Assembly (NCBI GenBank): GCA_001414485.1
Contig: LLEY01000049.1
Location: 310,001 to 374,000, forward strand
Reading direction: 5' to 3'
DNA length: 64,000 bases
Source of the DNA: Calycina herbarum
Lineage: Eukaryota > Ascomycota > Leotiomycetes > Helotiales > Pezizellaceae
Shown here one piece after another: positions 24,264 through 35,156 of the stretch (position 1 is the stretch's first letter; each line of letters opens with the position of its first letter). The notes under the pieces are model-generated. The model made no database searches. It was not told the origin of the DNA and saw nothing but the letters and a program-made list of their open reading frames with translations. The translations under genes and the position numbers were made by a program.

Positions 24264-24737
24264 ATTCAATGAAGCCTTTGCATTTGTCCATTGCAACTGC
24301 CCCAGCCAACCGTGTTTGTAGGAGGGGTGAGCATTTGTTAGTGAATACTTAATTTCTCATTACCCGAGAATATCACAAATTATTACTAGGGGATCTAACT
24401 TTCTCATTCTTCAAGACCTTCTGGAACAATAATTTTCATTATCTTTAGCTTTGAGTTGTAGACCGGTGATCCAGAACTCAATGACGAAATTTGCTTCTTC
24501 GATCAGTTAATAACCATCCTCAGGGTCTACGGCCAGCATGATAAACCCTTGGATATATATATATGTTGGTTGTATTCATACATCATCGCTTTTCAAGACC
24601 ATCACTCTGAAACATCCTCGAGCAGCATTGGAGTAGGAGGGAACGGGATCTAACCCGATAAGGTCGTTCCTCCGAAGCTCCAGGGGGGAAAAGAGAACGA
24701 CCTCAGTGATACACCATCCTAATAAAGCGAGGATTAC

Positions 24738-24869
24738 GAAGTCAGAAAGGGCTACGTGGCCAAAGACCTATCAGATAAAGATATCGATGAGATAAACGAT
24801 GCTGGTTCTCACATTGCCAAAACAGTCTTCCGTCTAACAAAGTACGGTTCAAGATTCACACTTGTATAG
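24738..24869 (+). pseudogene. unidentified relic coding fragment 1
   Basis: A 43-residue open stretch with protein-like composition (GYVAKDLSDKDIDEINDAG, then HIAKTVFRLTKYG) ends in TAG and has no start codon or recognisable donor. I do not know the family. Together with the fragment at 25146-25245 it suggests remains of one decayed gene. Confidence 0.35.
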
Positions 24870-25145
24870 ACAGGCTATGAAACGATTATTTCCGAAGGAA
24901 TAGCTGGATACTATCTGAAAGGAAGAGTTTCGTATAATTGAAGTGAAAGTGGGTGTTTACAATCCTTTCTATTAAACTTAAGAGAAAAGTTAAAATACTT
25001 CCTAGCGAGTAAGGTAAAAGTAAGCTAATGAGTTGCGGGTAAGCCACAGCCCACTCGCTAACTCGGAAACTCTCACATAACAAGAATATCAAGTATCCTT
25101 ATCTCAATCGGGGTACTGAGATGACCAATCACGAACCCAAAGTAA

Positions 25146-25245
25146 TTCGGACCAAACTTCACTGCCAACTACGAGAAGGCCTTGGCTGGAAATTCAGATG
25201 CACCATTCAATGTCCACGTTCCCATCTACAATCAGCATGGAATGT
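25146..25245 (+). pseudogene. unidentified relic coding fragment 2
   Basis: The open stretch reads FTANYEKALAGNS and then APFNVHVPIYNQHGM, and runs into a GTAAG that looks like an intron donor. It is preceded by a stop codon and no start is visible. It may belong with fragment 1. The family is unknown. Confidence 0.35.
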
Positions 25246-25635
25246 GTAAGTCTAATCAAATGAAAGAATCATGAGCAACATCATTCAGTAAGTCTATATA
25301 GACATGCCTGTTTCTCGGTAAATTTTGACCGTGATTATATATTTTTGAATATCATGCGCAACGTTACACATCGATCATCTGCCGAGAACAGCTTCCGTTT
25401 CCACGAACGAACGAGTAGATGATTAAGAATTACTTATTCAAATCCTTCCGATAGAAAGAAAGGTAGTATGAATTGTTATTTCTAACCTTCTACTACGTCA
25501 CTTTAGCTATTGTATAAAGACTTTATAATAATTCAAAGAATTTATAAAACTTTATTATAGAGTAAAAAGCTATATTTCTTTGTATTTAGAACTATAACTA
25601 TATAGAGACTAAATATCTATATTATTTAGCTTTAG

Positions 25636-25950
25636 AGTAAGTATGTTTAATTCTTTCTATTCCTCTTAAAGACTCGGAAAATAGGTTTATATAATAAAAC
25701 ATTCGATAAAAACGAGATATATATATCTTTTAGTATTAGCGTAAGTATCTTTGATTCTTTCATTTCTTCAAGGAACTTGGGAAACATAATTATATAAAGA
25801 AATATCAAATTAAAACTAGAGATATATTCCTTTTAGCTTTTTAGTAAGTATCTTTAATTCTCTATATTTCTCTACCGAACTCAGGAAACGAAATTATATA
25901 TAGAAATATCAAATGAAAACTAAATAATACGATTTTATTAAACGTCGTAA
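25636..25950. repeat. degenerate tandem repeat array, left flank of the JmjC-like gene
   Basis: At least three copies, beginning with GTAAGTAT at about 25636, 25741 and 25844, give a period of 103-105 bp. Shared words include GGAACTTGGGAAACATAATT and GAAATATCAAATTAAAAC. The region is extremely AT-rich, as expected after RIP. It resembles the array on the other side of the gene at 28410-29160. Confidence 0.65.
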
Positions 25951-26715
25951 GTTTATTTACAAGTTTTATAATTTTTAAAAGGTTAGAATAAGATAATTGA
26001 ACATAGAATCATCAGATGAAAAGTTCAAGAAGTCGAATTCTCTTAAAACTTTCCTTTTTGTAAATTCGTGTATTCCTGTAAATTATTTTAAATAATTAGA
26101 ACAATAAAGTTCGTTAAATAAGCATACAATTATGCGAAATGAGCTATTGTCGTAAACCCATTTGAATTTCACAGATTTGCGAACTGTGAGGTATAATTAC
26201 GAAACTACGGACGACGGCCCTCTTTCGCATGTCAATAGCATGATTTTCAAAACTCATCACAATATACTGAGACCTCAGATCAATGGAAAATAATAGCTAC
26301 AGTACGTCGCAAGCTCTACTCGTCTATTGAATAAAATCTCAATTGTTGCTGTCCAGCGGCTGCTATTGTCGCTTAGCATTGTCCCCTCGCTTACCCCTTT
26401 TTCAACCGCACCAGCCTTGCGAGCCACACCCCAACAATACTTTGACCACAATCATCAAGTGAGCGATTCTTGTCAACTGACCGTACAATAGCAATCTGCG
26501 CTTCTTATTGTTTGTCCAGCAAAGAGAAAGTTATATCAATCCCAGGCTTTCTCCCAAAAATATTTCTTCTCACCTTGGTTTCAACTTTCTTTTCAAATTG
26601 GCTGTCTAAATTGAAATCAATTTTCTTTCTTGTCGCTGGCGACTCTTTTGAAATCCTTCTCTTCACACCATTATAATTTCATACCACCCACCACCCACCA
26701 CCCACTACCTTCACG

Positions 26716-28217
26716 ATGCCACCAATGAAAATTCAACTCGAGATATCTCTCGATGGATCGAAAATGGCCGGCTCATTTCAACCTGTCAAGAATCCAGCCG
26801 CCAATCCTCCAAATTCTGTTACTGGTATCATCGATACCATGGAAGGCTTTGACGACGATACAATCAACGCCTTGAAGCGAATGGAGTTACATACCATCGA
26901 GAAGATTCCTCGCCGAGTTCAAGAACTCTGGGACAATTCCACCACCACCGCACCTCGCCTCCTTCCCGCAGAGCGTTGCTGGACCAGCCCACCACCCACC
27001 ACCTCCTCAGTCGTTCTTGCAACCCTCGATCTACTTAGGGACCCTTCTCTCAAACAACCGACGGCATACCACCGAGGGGAGAGGGCAGCAGCAAACTTCG
27101 ACCGAAAAACCGCTGTGGCTCAATTGATCGAACCAGATGGAGCTTCGCCTTGCGTTCTCATTGGCTTCAAACTCGACCTCATTCCGGACGAGATGCTAAA
27201 GTGCCCATTGGACCTTTCCACATCAGTGGAACCATACCTGGAGAGCGGCCACCAACTTCTCTTGACCCCCAAACTGTCCCAGTCAGATTTGCATATCGGT
27301 TAGTGAATCCACCCCCCTTTCCATACCTCGGCACCATCACAAAGCTTTGATAACTCTCCCAAACTCCTTGACAAACAATTTCTAACAACTTCACAGACGC
27401 AGCAGACGCAGCAGACGGTCTCTCCCTCCCTCTCGGCACCTGCACGAAAATCTGGCTTCTCTTCCCACCAACCGCCAAGAACCTCGCTCTCCTCGCCAAA
27501 GAGGAAGGTCGTCGCTCGAAACTCCAGCGAATTGGACACCTCCTTGAAGGAGGCCTCATCCTCTCCACCACCTCCGCCACCGCCATTTACCTTCCCGTCG
27601 GCTGCATCCACGGTGTTTTCACGACTTCCGGTGGCTTCCTCAACGCTCTCGATTTCATCACCCCCGACAGCATGAGAACCTACTCCGCCCTCTTCCAATC
27701 CAAAATCGATAGGAAGAACAACTCCTTCGGTGAGGAGTGTTTAAATTGGTTCATGGAGAGTGTGGAGCTGGGCCTGGATGGACAGCACGAGGGAGAGGCT
27801 TTGAGAGCTTGGGTTGAGGCTGGGGAGCGGGTGCGGGAGTTTGGGAAGGGGAATGCGCGGTGGAGGAAGAAGGCTATGGCGGTCTGGGATGACTTTTTGC
27901 ATAGAGGGGAGGCTCGGGGAATGGTTTGTCCTTGTGGACAACCACATGATGGTGGTATCGTGGAGCACTTCCGCGTTGAGCATTTGTGGAAGAAGGGACC
28001 ACGTGAAAAAAAAGAGAAGGAATCGGAGCCGGAGCCAGAACCAGTGGTCGAGGCTGAACCAGAAGCAGAGCCAGAGCCAGCACCACGACCAAATGAGAGG
28101 GGGGGAAGGAAGAGGGGACGTGAGGAGGTGGAGGAACAAGAGGCAGTGGAAGAGGAGGAACTTGGCCCCAGACGGTCAAAGAGGGCGAAACGCCCAAATT
28201 TATCTAGAAGTGCTTGA
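26716..28217 (+). CDS. JmjC-like nuclear protein with zinc-binding-like tail
   Basis: The gene has two exons, 26716-27298 and 27397-28217 (intron GTTAGT...CACAG, 98 nt), giving 467 aa in a continuous frame. The middle resembles the JmjC cupin as found in fungal repeat-rich regions: LGTCTKIWLLFPPT, then EGGLILSTTSATAIYLPVG-CIHGVFTTSGGFLNALDF, with the distal metal-ligand His in GCIHGVF. The usual first ligand pair (HxD/E) is not visible, so catalytic activity is doubtful. The tail has CPCGQPHDGGIVEHFRVEH, a Cys/His pattern like a zinc finger, then a Glu-Pro repeat region and basic clusters (RRSKRAKRP) that fit a nuclear localisation signal. Tandem-repeat arrays flank the gene on both sides. 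Confidence 0.7.
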
Positions 28218-28409
28218 GAAGACCTGGTGTCCAGCTTGAGAAATGAAACAATCTTGACTGCTGAAAACTAAGAAATATGCTTGTGATATACTCTGTCAAA
28301 TTTTTCACTCCTAATTTCCCCTTTCTTTTAGAAGAAAATACTCATTTGAAAGAACTTACTGTTATTACAAAATCTAAGTAGGTACTTTTAAGTGTTGATT
28401 GTCAAGTTA

Positions 28410-29160
28410 GTAAGTTCGATCATTGAAAATTTGCTAAGTAGATAAGACAATTAAGAACTCCAAAGGATTTTACGTGAATGAGAATATCTCAAAAGAGATA
28501 TACTATTACAAGTATCGCCGTAAGTACGTTCAGTCTTTGAAAATATGCGAACTAGGTGACATAATTTAGAACTTCAAAGTCTTTTACACTAATAGGAGTC
28601 TCTCTCTAAGAGATATTTTACAACAATAGTAGTAAGTACGTTCAATTTTTGAAAATCTGCGGAATAGAGAAGACAATTTAGATCTACAAAGTGCCTTGCG
28701 ACGATGAAAATATTACAAAAGCGCTTTCCCACTTCAAGTATTAGTGCAAGTCCGTTCTTTTATTGAAAATTTACAAAGTATATAAGAGAATCTAGAAATT
28801 CAAAGCATCTTACGACGACAATAATATTAAGAAAGAAGTCTTTTACTTCAAGTGTTATTGTAAGAATTCTCGTTTTAACTCAAATGTATAAACTAGAAAG
28901 GAAATTTGAGAAAATCTCAGGTTACTTACGACGATAATAATCCTGTAAAAGAAGCTATTTCCTTTGAAGTGTTGTCGTAAGAATACTCGTTCAACTCAAA
29001 TATACAAGCTGTTCAGAAGGTTCTGGAATCTGCGTATATACTTACAGCTATCGTAAATGAAAATTTTCCACTTCATATATACCCGTGAGAAGACTCAATT
29101 AACACAAAAATACGAACTGGGAAGAATATAAAAAACTCTACGTGTACTTGCGATGATGGG
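28410..29160. repeat. degenerate tandem repeat array, right flank of the JmjC-like gene
   Basis: Six or more copies begin at about 28410, 28520, 28632, 28744, 28860 and 28977, with a period of 110-117 bp. Copies share CGTAAGTACGTTCA, TTGAAAAT, GCGAACTAGGTGACATAATT and CTTACGACGA. Divergence is high and mostly C/G to T/A, as RIP would cause. Confidence 0.7.
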
Positions 29161-31471
29161 GGGATTCTTGGGGAGGAAGACTGGTGTCCTGAACGATCGT
29201 GTAGAAACGGGTGTTGTAGTTTCGTAGTGTTCTGGAAAGGAGTGCAGGCTCAATATAGGCTGCCGTCAAAAGAAATGACCTGAATGATGTGACTAGAGGG
29301 CGGTTGACAATGGCGGTTGTTGAACATTGTGAGCTGATCGGGTGCTGGAAAAAGGGGAGATAGCTTCGCTGCAGCAGAACATAATAGCTGGGATATCCGA
29401 AAGTGTGTTGTTGGATTGTATTATTACTGAAGAATGCTCGTTCATTACAAATCTACAAACTGTGTGGTAGAATTAAAGAATAGCCAATTATAATCTTTTT
29501 TACCGTCTCTTCCCCTCTCGCTTTCTCCATTTCTTTTAAAACGAAATGTTAACCTAAATTAATTGTAATATCTCTCTCATCGCAACTCTATCTTGTCAAA
29601 CTCCCTTTCCCTATTTTTACAGGAGAATTCTTTTTTCCAAAGGAATTTACTGAATTTTCAAAAATACTACTCGTTGAAATAGCTCTTTATACTCAATTTC
29701 CATATTTTATTAGTTTGGAAGTTTTTGCGACCGGGGTTTTGCTACACGGAGCTGACTTTTCAGTGATACGCTGCAAAAGGAATGACCAGACACAGGATTG
29801 AAAAACTTATAAAAGCCCAAGACGAGGCACCTTCTTTAAGGCTACCATCTTCAGAAGTAGATACTTTATGCCCTCAAAGGGAGAGGGGGATATTCGCTTG
29901 CCATTTTCATCCAAGTTCATCAACCAAAAGACTTAGTGTGGCAGAACCACTCTTCTTAATTAAACCAACTGGTCCAAATAGCTTTGCCTTCCCAAATTTG
30001 ACCGCTGACTCTAATTAGAACAGTTTGTGGGGGAAAGTCTTGGACTTGTTCTTCGCAGAGGGCTTTCCCTGGAGCTGGTTGGTCATCGTAGCGATGCCTC
30101 AAAGGAGGAGTACAAATACGGAGACATAGCTACTGTCTGGCTTGATGACAATTCCTTAGACTCGTATGAGCTACATGTTGTCGAGAGGAGACAACAGAAC
30201 AGTTAAACATCTTCACCCCCACCTCACCTCCAACCTTTGCTCGTAACCCAGATCCAACAGCTCGAGTTTCGTCCCATCCCACAGTCCTCTTACACCTTCT
30301 TTAATATTCCGCCTCCATATACCAAAGTCGCTTCCTTGCGTCCAATTCTCCATGCGATGGAAGATCAACTGGAACACCTCATTGCGATCGGGCTGAGCGA
30401 TATCTCAAACTCCAGGACACTCCTCCAATTCCTCCAACTCCTCCCTCTCCTCTCGCATATTTACATACACCCAAACTGTTCGATTACATCATAGATCTTC
30501 CCAAAAACCCTCATATCGAGACCCGAAAACGTAATTCATCTCTCAATCCCCACTCCAAGACCCATCCAAAACCCACTCGCGCTAGGTTGAAACTCAACAG
30601 ACCGGCAGAAGCCACAACCCCCTACGAGCAACATCCAAACACCAGGAGAATCTACGAACAATACGATCCCCCGATAAGATTTCCGAAAAACCGACCTTCT
30701 CAGAAGCATCATAGATCCCACCAGCCAACCTCAACTAAATTCCACCATGCCCATCCCATCTCGCAACAAAAAACTCCCATCATTCTCCATGCTTTCCCTA
30801 AGGCTCTTGTTGACATTACCAGATTTTCCTCTCCTCATATCTTGACATGGTCATGAATTCCAAAGGCTTAATCTCACATCCTTTCATCATGGGAAGGGAA
30901 GTTCAGCGACCGGGACAGCAAGTAGTCAGCCATGGAGCTTGCGAAGGCTGTTGAAATGACGCGGAAGAAAACACTCTCCCCTCGCCTCTCTTCAAACCAT
31001 GGAAAAGAAACTCCCAATCAACACCAACCCAACCAACCACAACAACCAAACACTCACATCCCCAACCAAAAAAGAGAAAGAAAGAAAACACAAACCTCAC
31101 AAAGAATAGTGATTATAATTAAAACTACCGCAATCAAGGTAACCCTATTTACAAGAGTGACCCAGCCAAGAATCCACATCTTTCCATTCCCTGTCATCCC
31201 CACTACGCATGCCCCTATACCTGACTTCCGCCAACCCCCCCCCAAAGCTCAACGCTACCATGCAAACAAGCCAAACAAGCCAAACAAGCCAAACAAATAC
31301 CCAAGCACCATCACCAATGCTCCCGCCCAACTATACCAAAAGCCGCTATAGCATTAAAGAAGAAAACCCATCGCCTATGAGCAAAAATGAAAAAAATGAA
31401 AAAGAGCAGAGAAACGCCATATCATGTATGCATGCCCACACCAGAACGCGAGTTATAAAAGCAAGAACCCC
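29161..31471. other. no gene supported
   Basis: Short open frames at 29782-30018, 30237-30494 and 30587-31351 lack domain-like sequence. A CAAACAAGC-type short tandem repeat lies at about 31262-31298. The right end includes the 3' region of the minus-strand Gag1-like gene. Confidence 0.5.
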
Positions 31472-33182
31472 TCAAACAGGAGGTCTAATAGCCTCCCCAC
31501 CACCCTCTGCATGTACATTTTCAGCACTCCCATTCGAATGCCCATTCCCATTCGCTTTATCCGCCACCGGACTACCAGGCGGCGTCCCCCCCTCCTTCCC
31601 CAAACTCATCAACCTCTGCAATCCCCTCCGAATCCCCCCAGGACTAGCAGGTTCCTTCCCATCTTTATCCTTATCCAACCCAAAGAGCCCCGCAACACTC
31701 AACTTCCTCAATTTCTTCTTGGGCTTGGGTACTTCGATCGGTCCCCCAGCTGCTTTGGGGGGCCACTCATTATCTCGTTTCCACCCGTGAACACAGCTCC
31801 GTATCACATCCTGCAAATTCATCGGACAGCTGGGCGTCAATTGCTGAAGGATCACTTTGTCGTAGATAGTATTATAAGCTTCGGGCGTGATGCTCGCCCG
31901 CATCGCGTTGGTGGGAGGTAATATCGGTGGCGCAACAGGAACCTCGGTATCAGAATCCTCCCATTCATCTTCCTCGTTTTCGAGAGCTGTAGAACTACCC
32001 CCATCCTCGGTGGACACAGAGCTTCTCTTTTCCGGAATTGGATTGTGACGATGTTTTCGACGGGCTCCGGTCCATGCATCTCGCCGTTCTGTGTAACAAC
32101 GTACACCATCGTTCCAAACAATCTCCTCCTTATTCCGACTCTTGCGTCGCCGTTTTCGGTCTCGGAGTGTCTTTTGGATGGTTTCTCCTACGTTGTCTGG
32201 GGTTTCGAAGCGGAAGGGGCTGGTTTTTGGTTTTGAGGTTGTGCCTGCTAGGAATTTGGAGGCGGGTTCGGGGTCGCTTTCACTTGCGTTGCTTAACCAT
32301 TCGTCTCTTTCTTGCCAATGTTCCTCAATGGTTTGCGGAGAATCCAATTCCCCGTTCGCAGCTTCTCCATTGGTAGGTTCCCCATTTGTGTGTTCTTCCG
32401 TCACTACACCTGGTTCCAATTCTTGTGTGGTATCAGGAGAGCTTGAATCCTCCACCCGTGGCCATTCCCACTTCCAATCATCCTTCACCCTCTCCAACAA
32501 GTATTTTTTCACCGCCTCCTTCTGCTTGGCTCGATCTCGACTCGTTAGGTCTGCTTCGTAATTGGTGATTGCTGTGGTATTTGCCAGACTTTTTCGTCTA
32601 TGAGCAGCGGTACCTGCGCCAGCTTTGAAAAACATGTGTGTGCTTGGAGCGGGGGGGTGCGAGGTATCACTGGCGCCGTGATGGAAGTGAAAGATATTCG
32701 AGAGGGGAGGATGGTGGCGAGGACGTTCGGTGGTAGAGGGAGAGGTAGGAGGAGCTGGGGTCTTGGAGGTAGGGTCTGTTGTGTGTGGTGTGATGTCGGC
32801 GTGGTCTTTGGTCGACTGTACTGCTTCTGTAGAAATTGAATTGTTAATTGTGTTCCTCGGTTGAAGTGAACATTCCTGTGGTGAAGAGAAGAAAGGGGAG
32901 CAATGGCTCGCGTGTCTTACCTGGGAGTTTGGCTCTCATCGTCACACTCTGGGAAGTTGCTGCTGTTAGGCGCTGTGATGTTGCGGTAGCAGTAGCAGTC
33001 GCTTCCCCACTCCTACCTTCTAGAGCTGCTGGTGCTGCTGGTGCTGCCTCTTCTACTCTGAGCTGGTTCTCGTGATTCTGGTTTTGCTGCGGGGAAGTAG
33101 CTCGAGCAGGGGAGGCTTGAAGCACCGCATTTCCTGTCGGCATTGACAAGGTGATCAAGGGAGGACTGACAGCAGTAGCCAT
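31472..33182 (-). CDS. Gag1-like clamp-domain protein (formerly DUF4050)
   Basis: The gene has two exons, 33182-32921 and 32826-31472 (intron GTAAGA...CTACAG, 94 nt), giving 538 aa in one frame. Exon 1 is Ala/Thr/Pro-rich and low in complexity. The conserved part starts near KKYLLERVKDDWKWEWP and continues through KRRRKSRNKEEIVW-DGVRCYTERRDAWTGA to EAYNTIYDKVILQQLTPSCP and LQDVIRSCVHGWKRDNEWPP. This arrangement is typical of the fungal Gag1/DUF4050 family, whose members are poorly characterised. The C-terminus is basic (KPKKKLRKLS) and then Gly/Asn/Ser-rich. The tract between the conserved blocks is acidic and probably phosphorylated. Confidence 0.8.
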
Positions 33183-35156
33183 GACTTGACTTCTGTTCCA
33201 GTAGCACTCGCACTTGCCTGGTCGCTCGTGGTGACCGAGGTGAACTGCTTGCAGACGGGATGTAAGGTAAGTATTGAAGTATTGCTGCTCGTGTGCCGTT
33301 GCCCGCCACTAACATTCCCGATCGAATACCGATTGGTGAGACCGAGTTGTCGTACCAGTAAGCTTAAGTACAAGGTTATTGATTATCCAAAATATATTCC
33401 ATACTCCATAGCCGTGAGCGACGAGAGGAGAAGGGAATCTCGACTGAGGATATCGTCGCTGTTGATAAGAGTCAAACTACACGAGACTTTCCAAGCTGCG
33501 GGGTCATGAGCCACTTTTGGTGGCTTGAAGAATTGTGGCTATTCCCACTCTGTGATTTTTCTTTACGATATAATCCCTGTCAATGATCGGGAGATGCAAT
33601 TAATACCCCGGAAAGAAAAAGCACGATATTTAATATCACCCGTTTCTGGAGAGGATGAGAAGCTTAAGATGTTTTGTTTCAAGATTATGGAATTCCATAT
33701 ATCTTGAATGCGGCGTCGAATAGCCGCTTGCAGAACGCCTCATGTGCACGGAAGACGGCTGCTTCCGTGGTCGGGATCAAGCTTTACGCCATGCGAGTGA
33801 GAGGCGAGGAACTGTAGACTATTTATTTGAGAACTGTAAATAATCCAACTTCGTACCTGCCTACCTCTCTCGTCGTTCCAAATTTCTAGCGCTCTAGCGC
33901 AATAGTTCAAGGTAATTATTCTACTTCTTTAAGAACAATGTTGTTCCATTTACCCAACCAGCTAGGTTAGGGTTTTGGAACAACAAGAACGAGGTACATA
34001 GTGCCGAGAAGAAGTCCAAGTATCATTCCCTCTCTTTCAGAATTTACTTTGGGAAATTGTCTGCCATTTAATTCCATTTTGTTCCAAGTTTACAGAAGGT
34101 ATACGACACGAAGTCGAGAGTGCTCGCTCCTTTCTTCTCAACTCTGAAGTCATCTTAACGGATCGCTCCTCCCTCCACTCACGACTTCAAGCTCCCCCTC
34201 AACAGGTTTCCGCATATCCAAGTAGAAATAAAAAGTTCAACAACATGGGCAACAAAAAGAGAAAGTAATTGTAAATGATGCTCAATAACAGAATTGAACT
34301 AATGACTCTTCCCTACCCTAAGGTACAACGACACCTTCCCAAGGGGGCGACATATTTCCCTGGGCTATTAACCTAGAGTCGAGAAGCCTCGGTGGCGGGA
34401 GAAGGGAATAACAAAGGTTATTATAACATCGTATTTGGGGGAAGGGTTTTACTACTAGACTAATTAAGCTTGTGTAGTTATTGTTTTGATTGAGTAGAGG
34501 TGTTCTTATTTCTAAAGGGGGTATGTGGGGTTGGTATTTATCGGGGGTTTTAGCGAGTTTCTTCAGATGAATCCGTAAATGGTTCTAGGTACTATACACG
34601 CAAGTAAAACGAAATTGTACCAACCCTTCTGAAATAATCGACGCAATTACCCGAACTGTTTTGGATAATTGAAATCAATTGTGCTAATAGTTTAGAACAA
34701 TTGAAGATACAGGGTTTCGTTACTTGAGTCTCTTCGAACAACTGAGTTCAATACACAAGGCTTTCAATTCCAAGAACTTCTTACGAGAGTAGGATCGCAC
34801 TTAGAACTATAAATAGTAAACAAGACTTGCATATTTTGTTTCTAAATATTCCCTTGTTACAAAGTTTCCCGTGAAATCGACATCGCAAGTAAAGAAACAA
34901 CCGGAATCTCGGAAAGACGAAATGAAACTCTACCACTAAAAGCGACCGACAATAAGAAAAGAATAATAATCCCTCAAACCCCTTTCCAAATCACTAAGCG
35001 AGAATCCTTCTCCAGATCACAAATTCGGCTTCGTTCGCCAATTCCATGCTGCCAACTTTTCCGAGAGATAGAAACATAGGCTTTCTGAAAACACATCTTA
35101 CTCAACACTTCCTGTTACGAGACCTTCTAGACTCCGTTCCGTAAAGTTAAGTGTGC
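33183..35156. other. intergenic; copies of the dispersed repeat family
   Basis: No gene is supported. At 33830-34000 lies a copy of the dispersed family (ACTGTAAATA, then CGTACCTGCCTACC and CGTTCCAAATTTCTAG), with a near palindrome running from TTGTTCCATTTACCCAACC to GGTTAGGGTTTTGGAACAA at 33951-33995. At 34560-34720 are AT-rich pieces of similar type. A box B-like word on the minus strand near 34300 does not fold into a credible tRNA. Confidence 0.5.
33951..33995. repeat. short inverted-repeat element with TTGTTCC ends
   Basis: Two arms of about 19 nt, with ends TTGTTCC and GGAACAA, are separated by about 6 nt (AGCTAG). It matches the end sequence of other copies in the window at about 52389, 58998 and 49290. 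It is probably a minimal MITE or a solo terminus pair. Confidence 0.6.

Noticed and set aside
34280..34390. Possible tRNA on the minus strand (box B-like AGTTCAATTCT)
   Set aside because: No matching A box, acceptor stem or anticodon arm can be folded around it.
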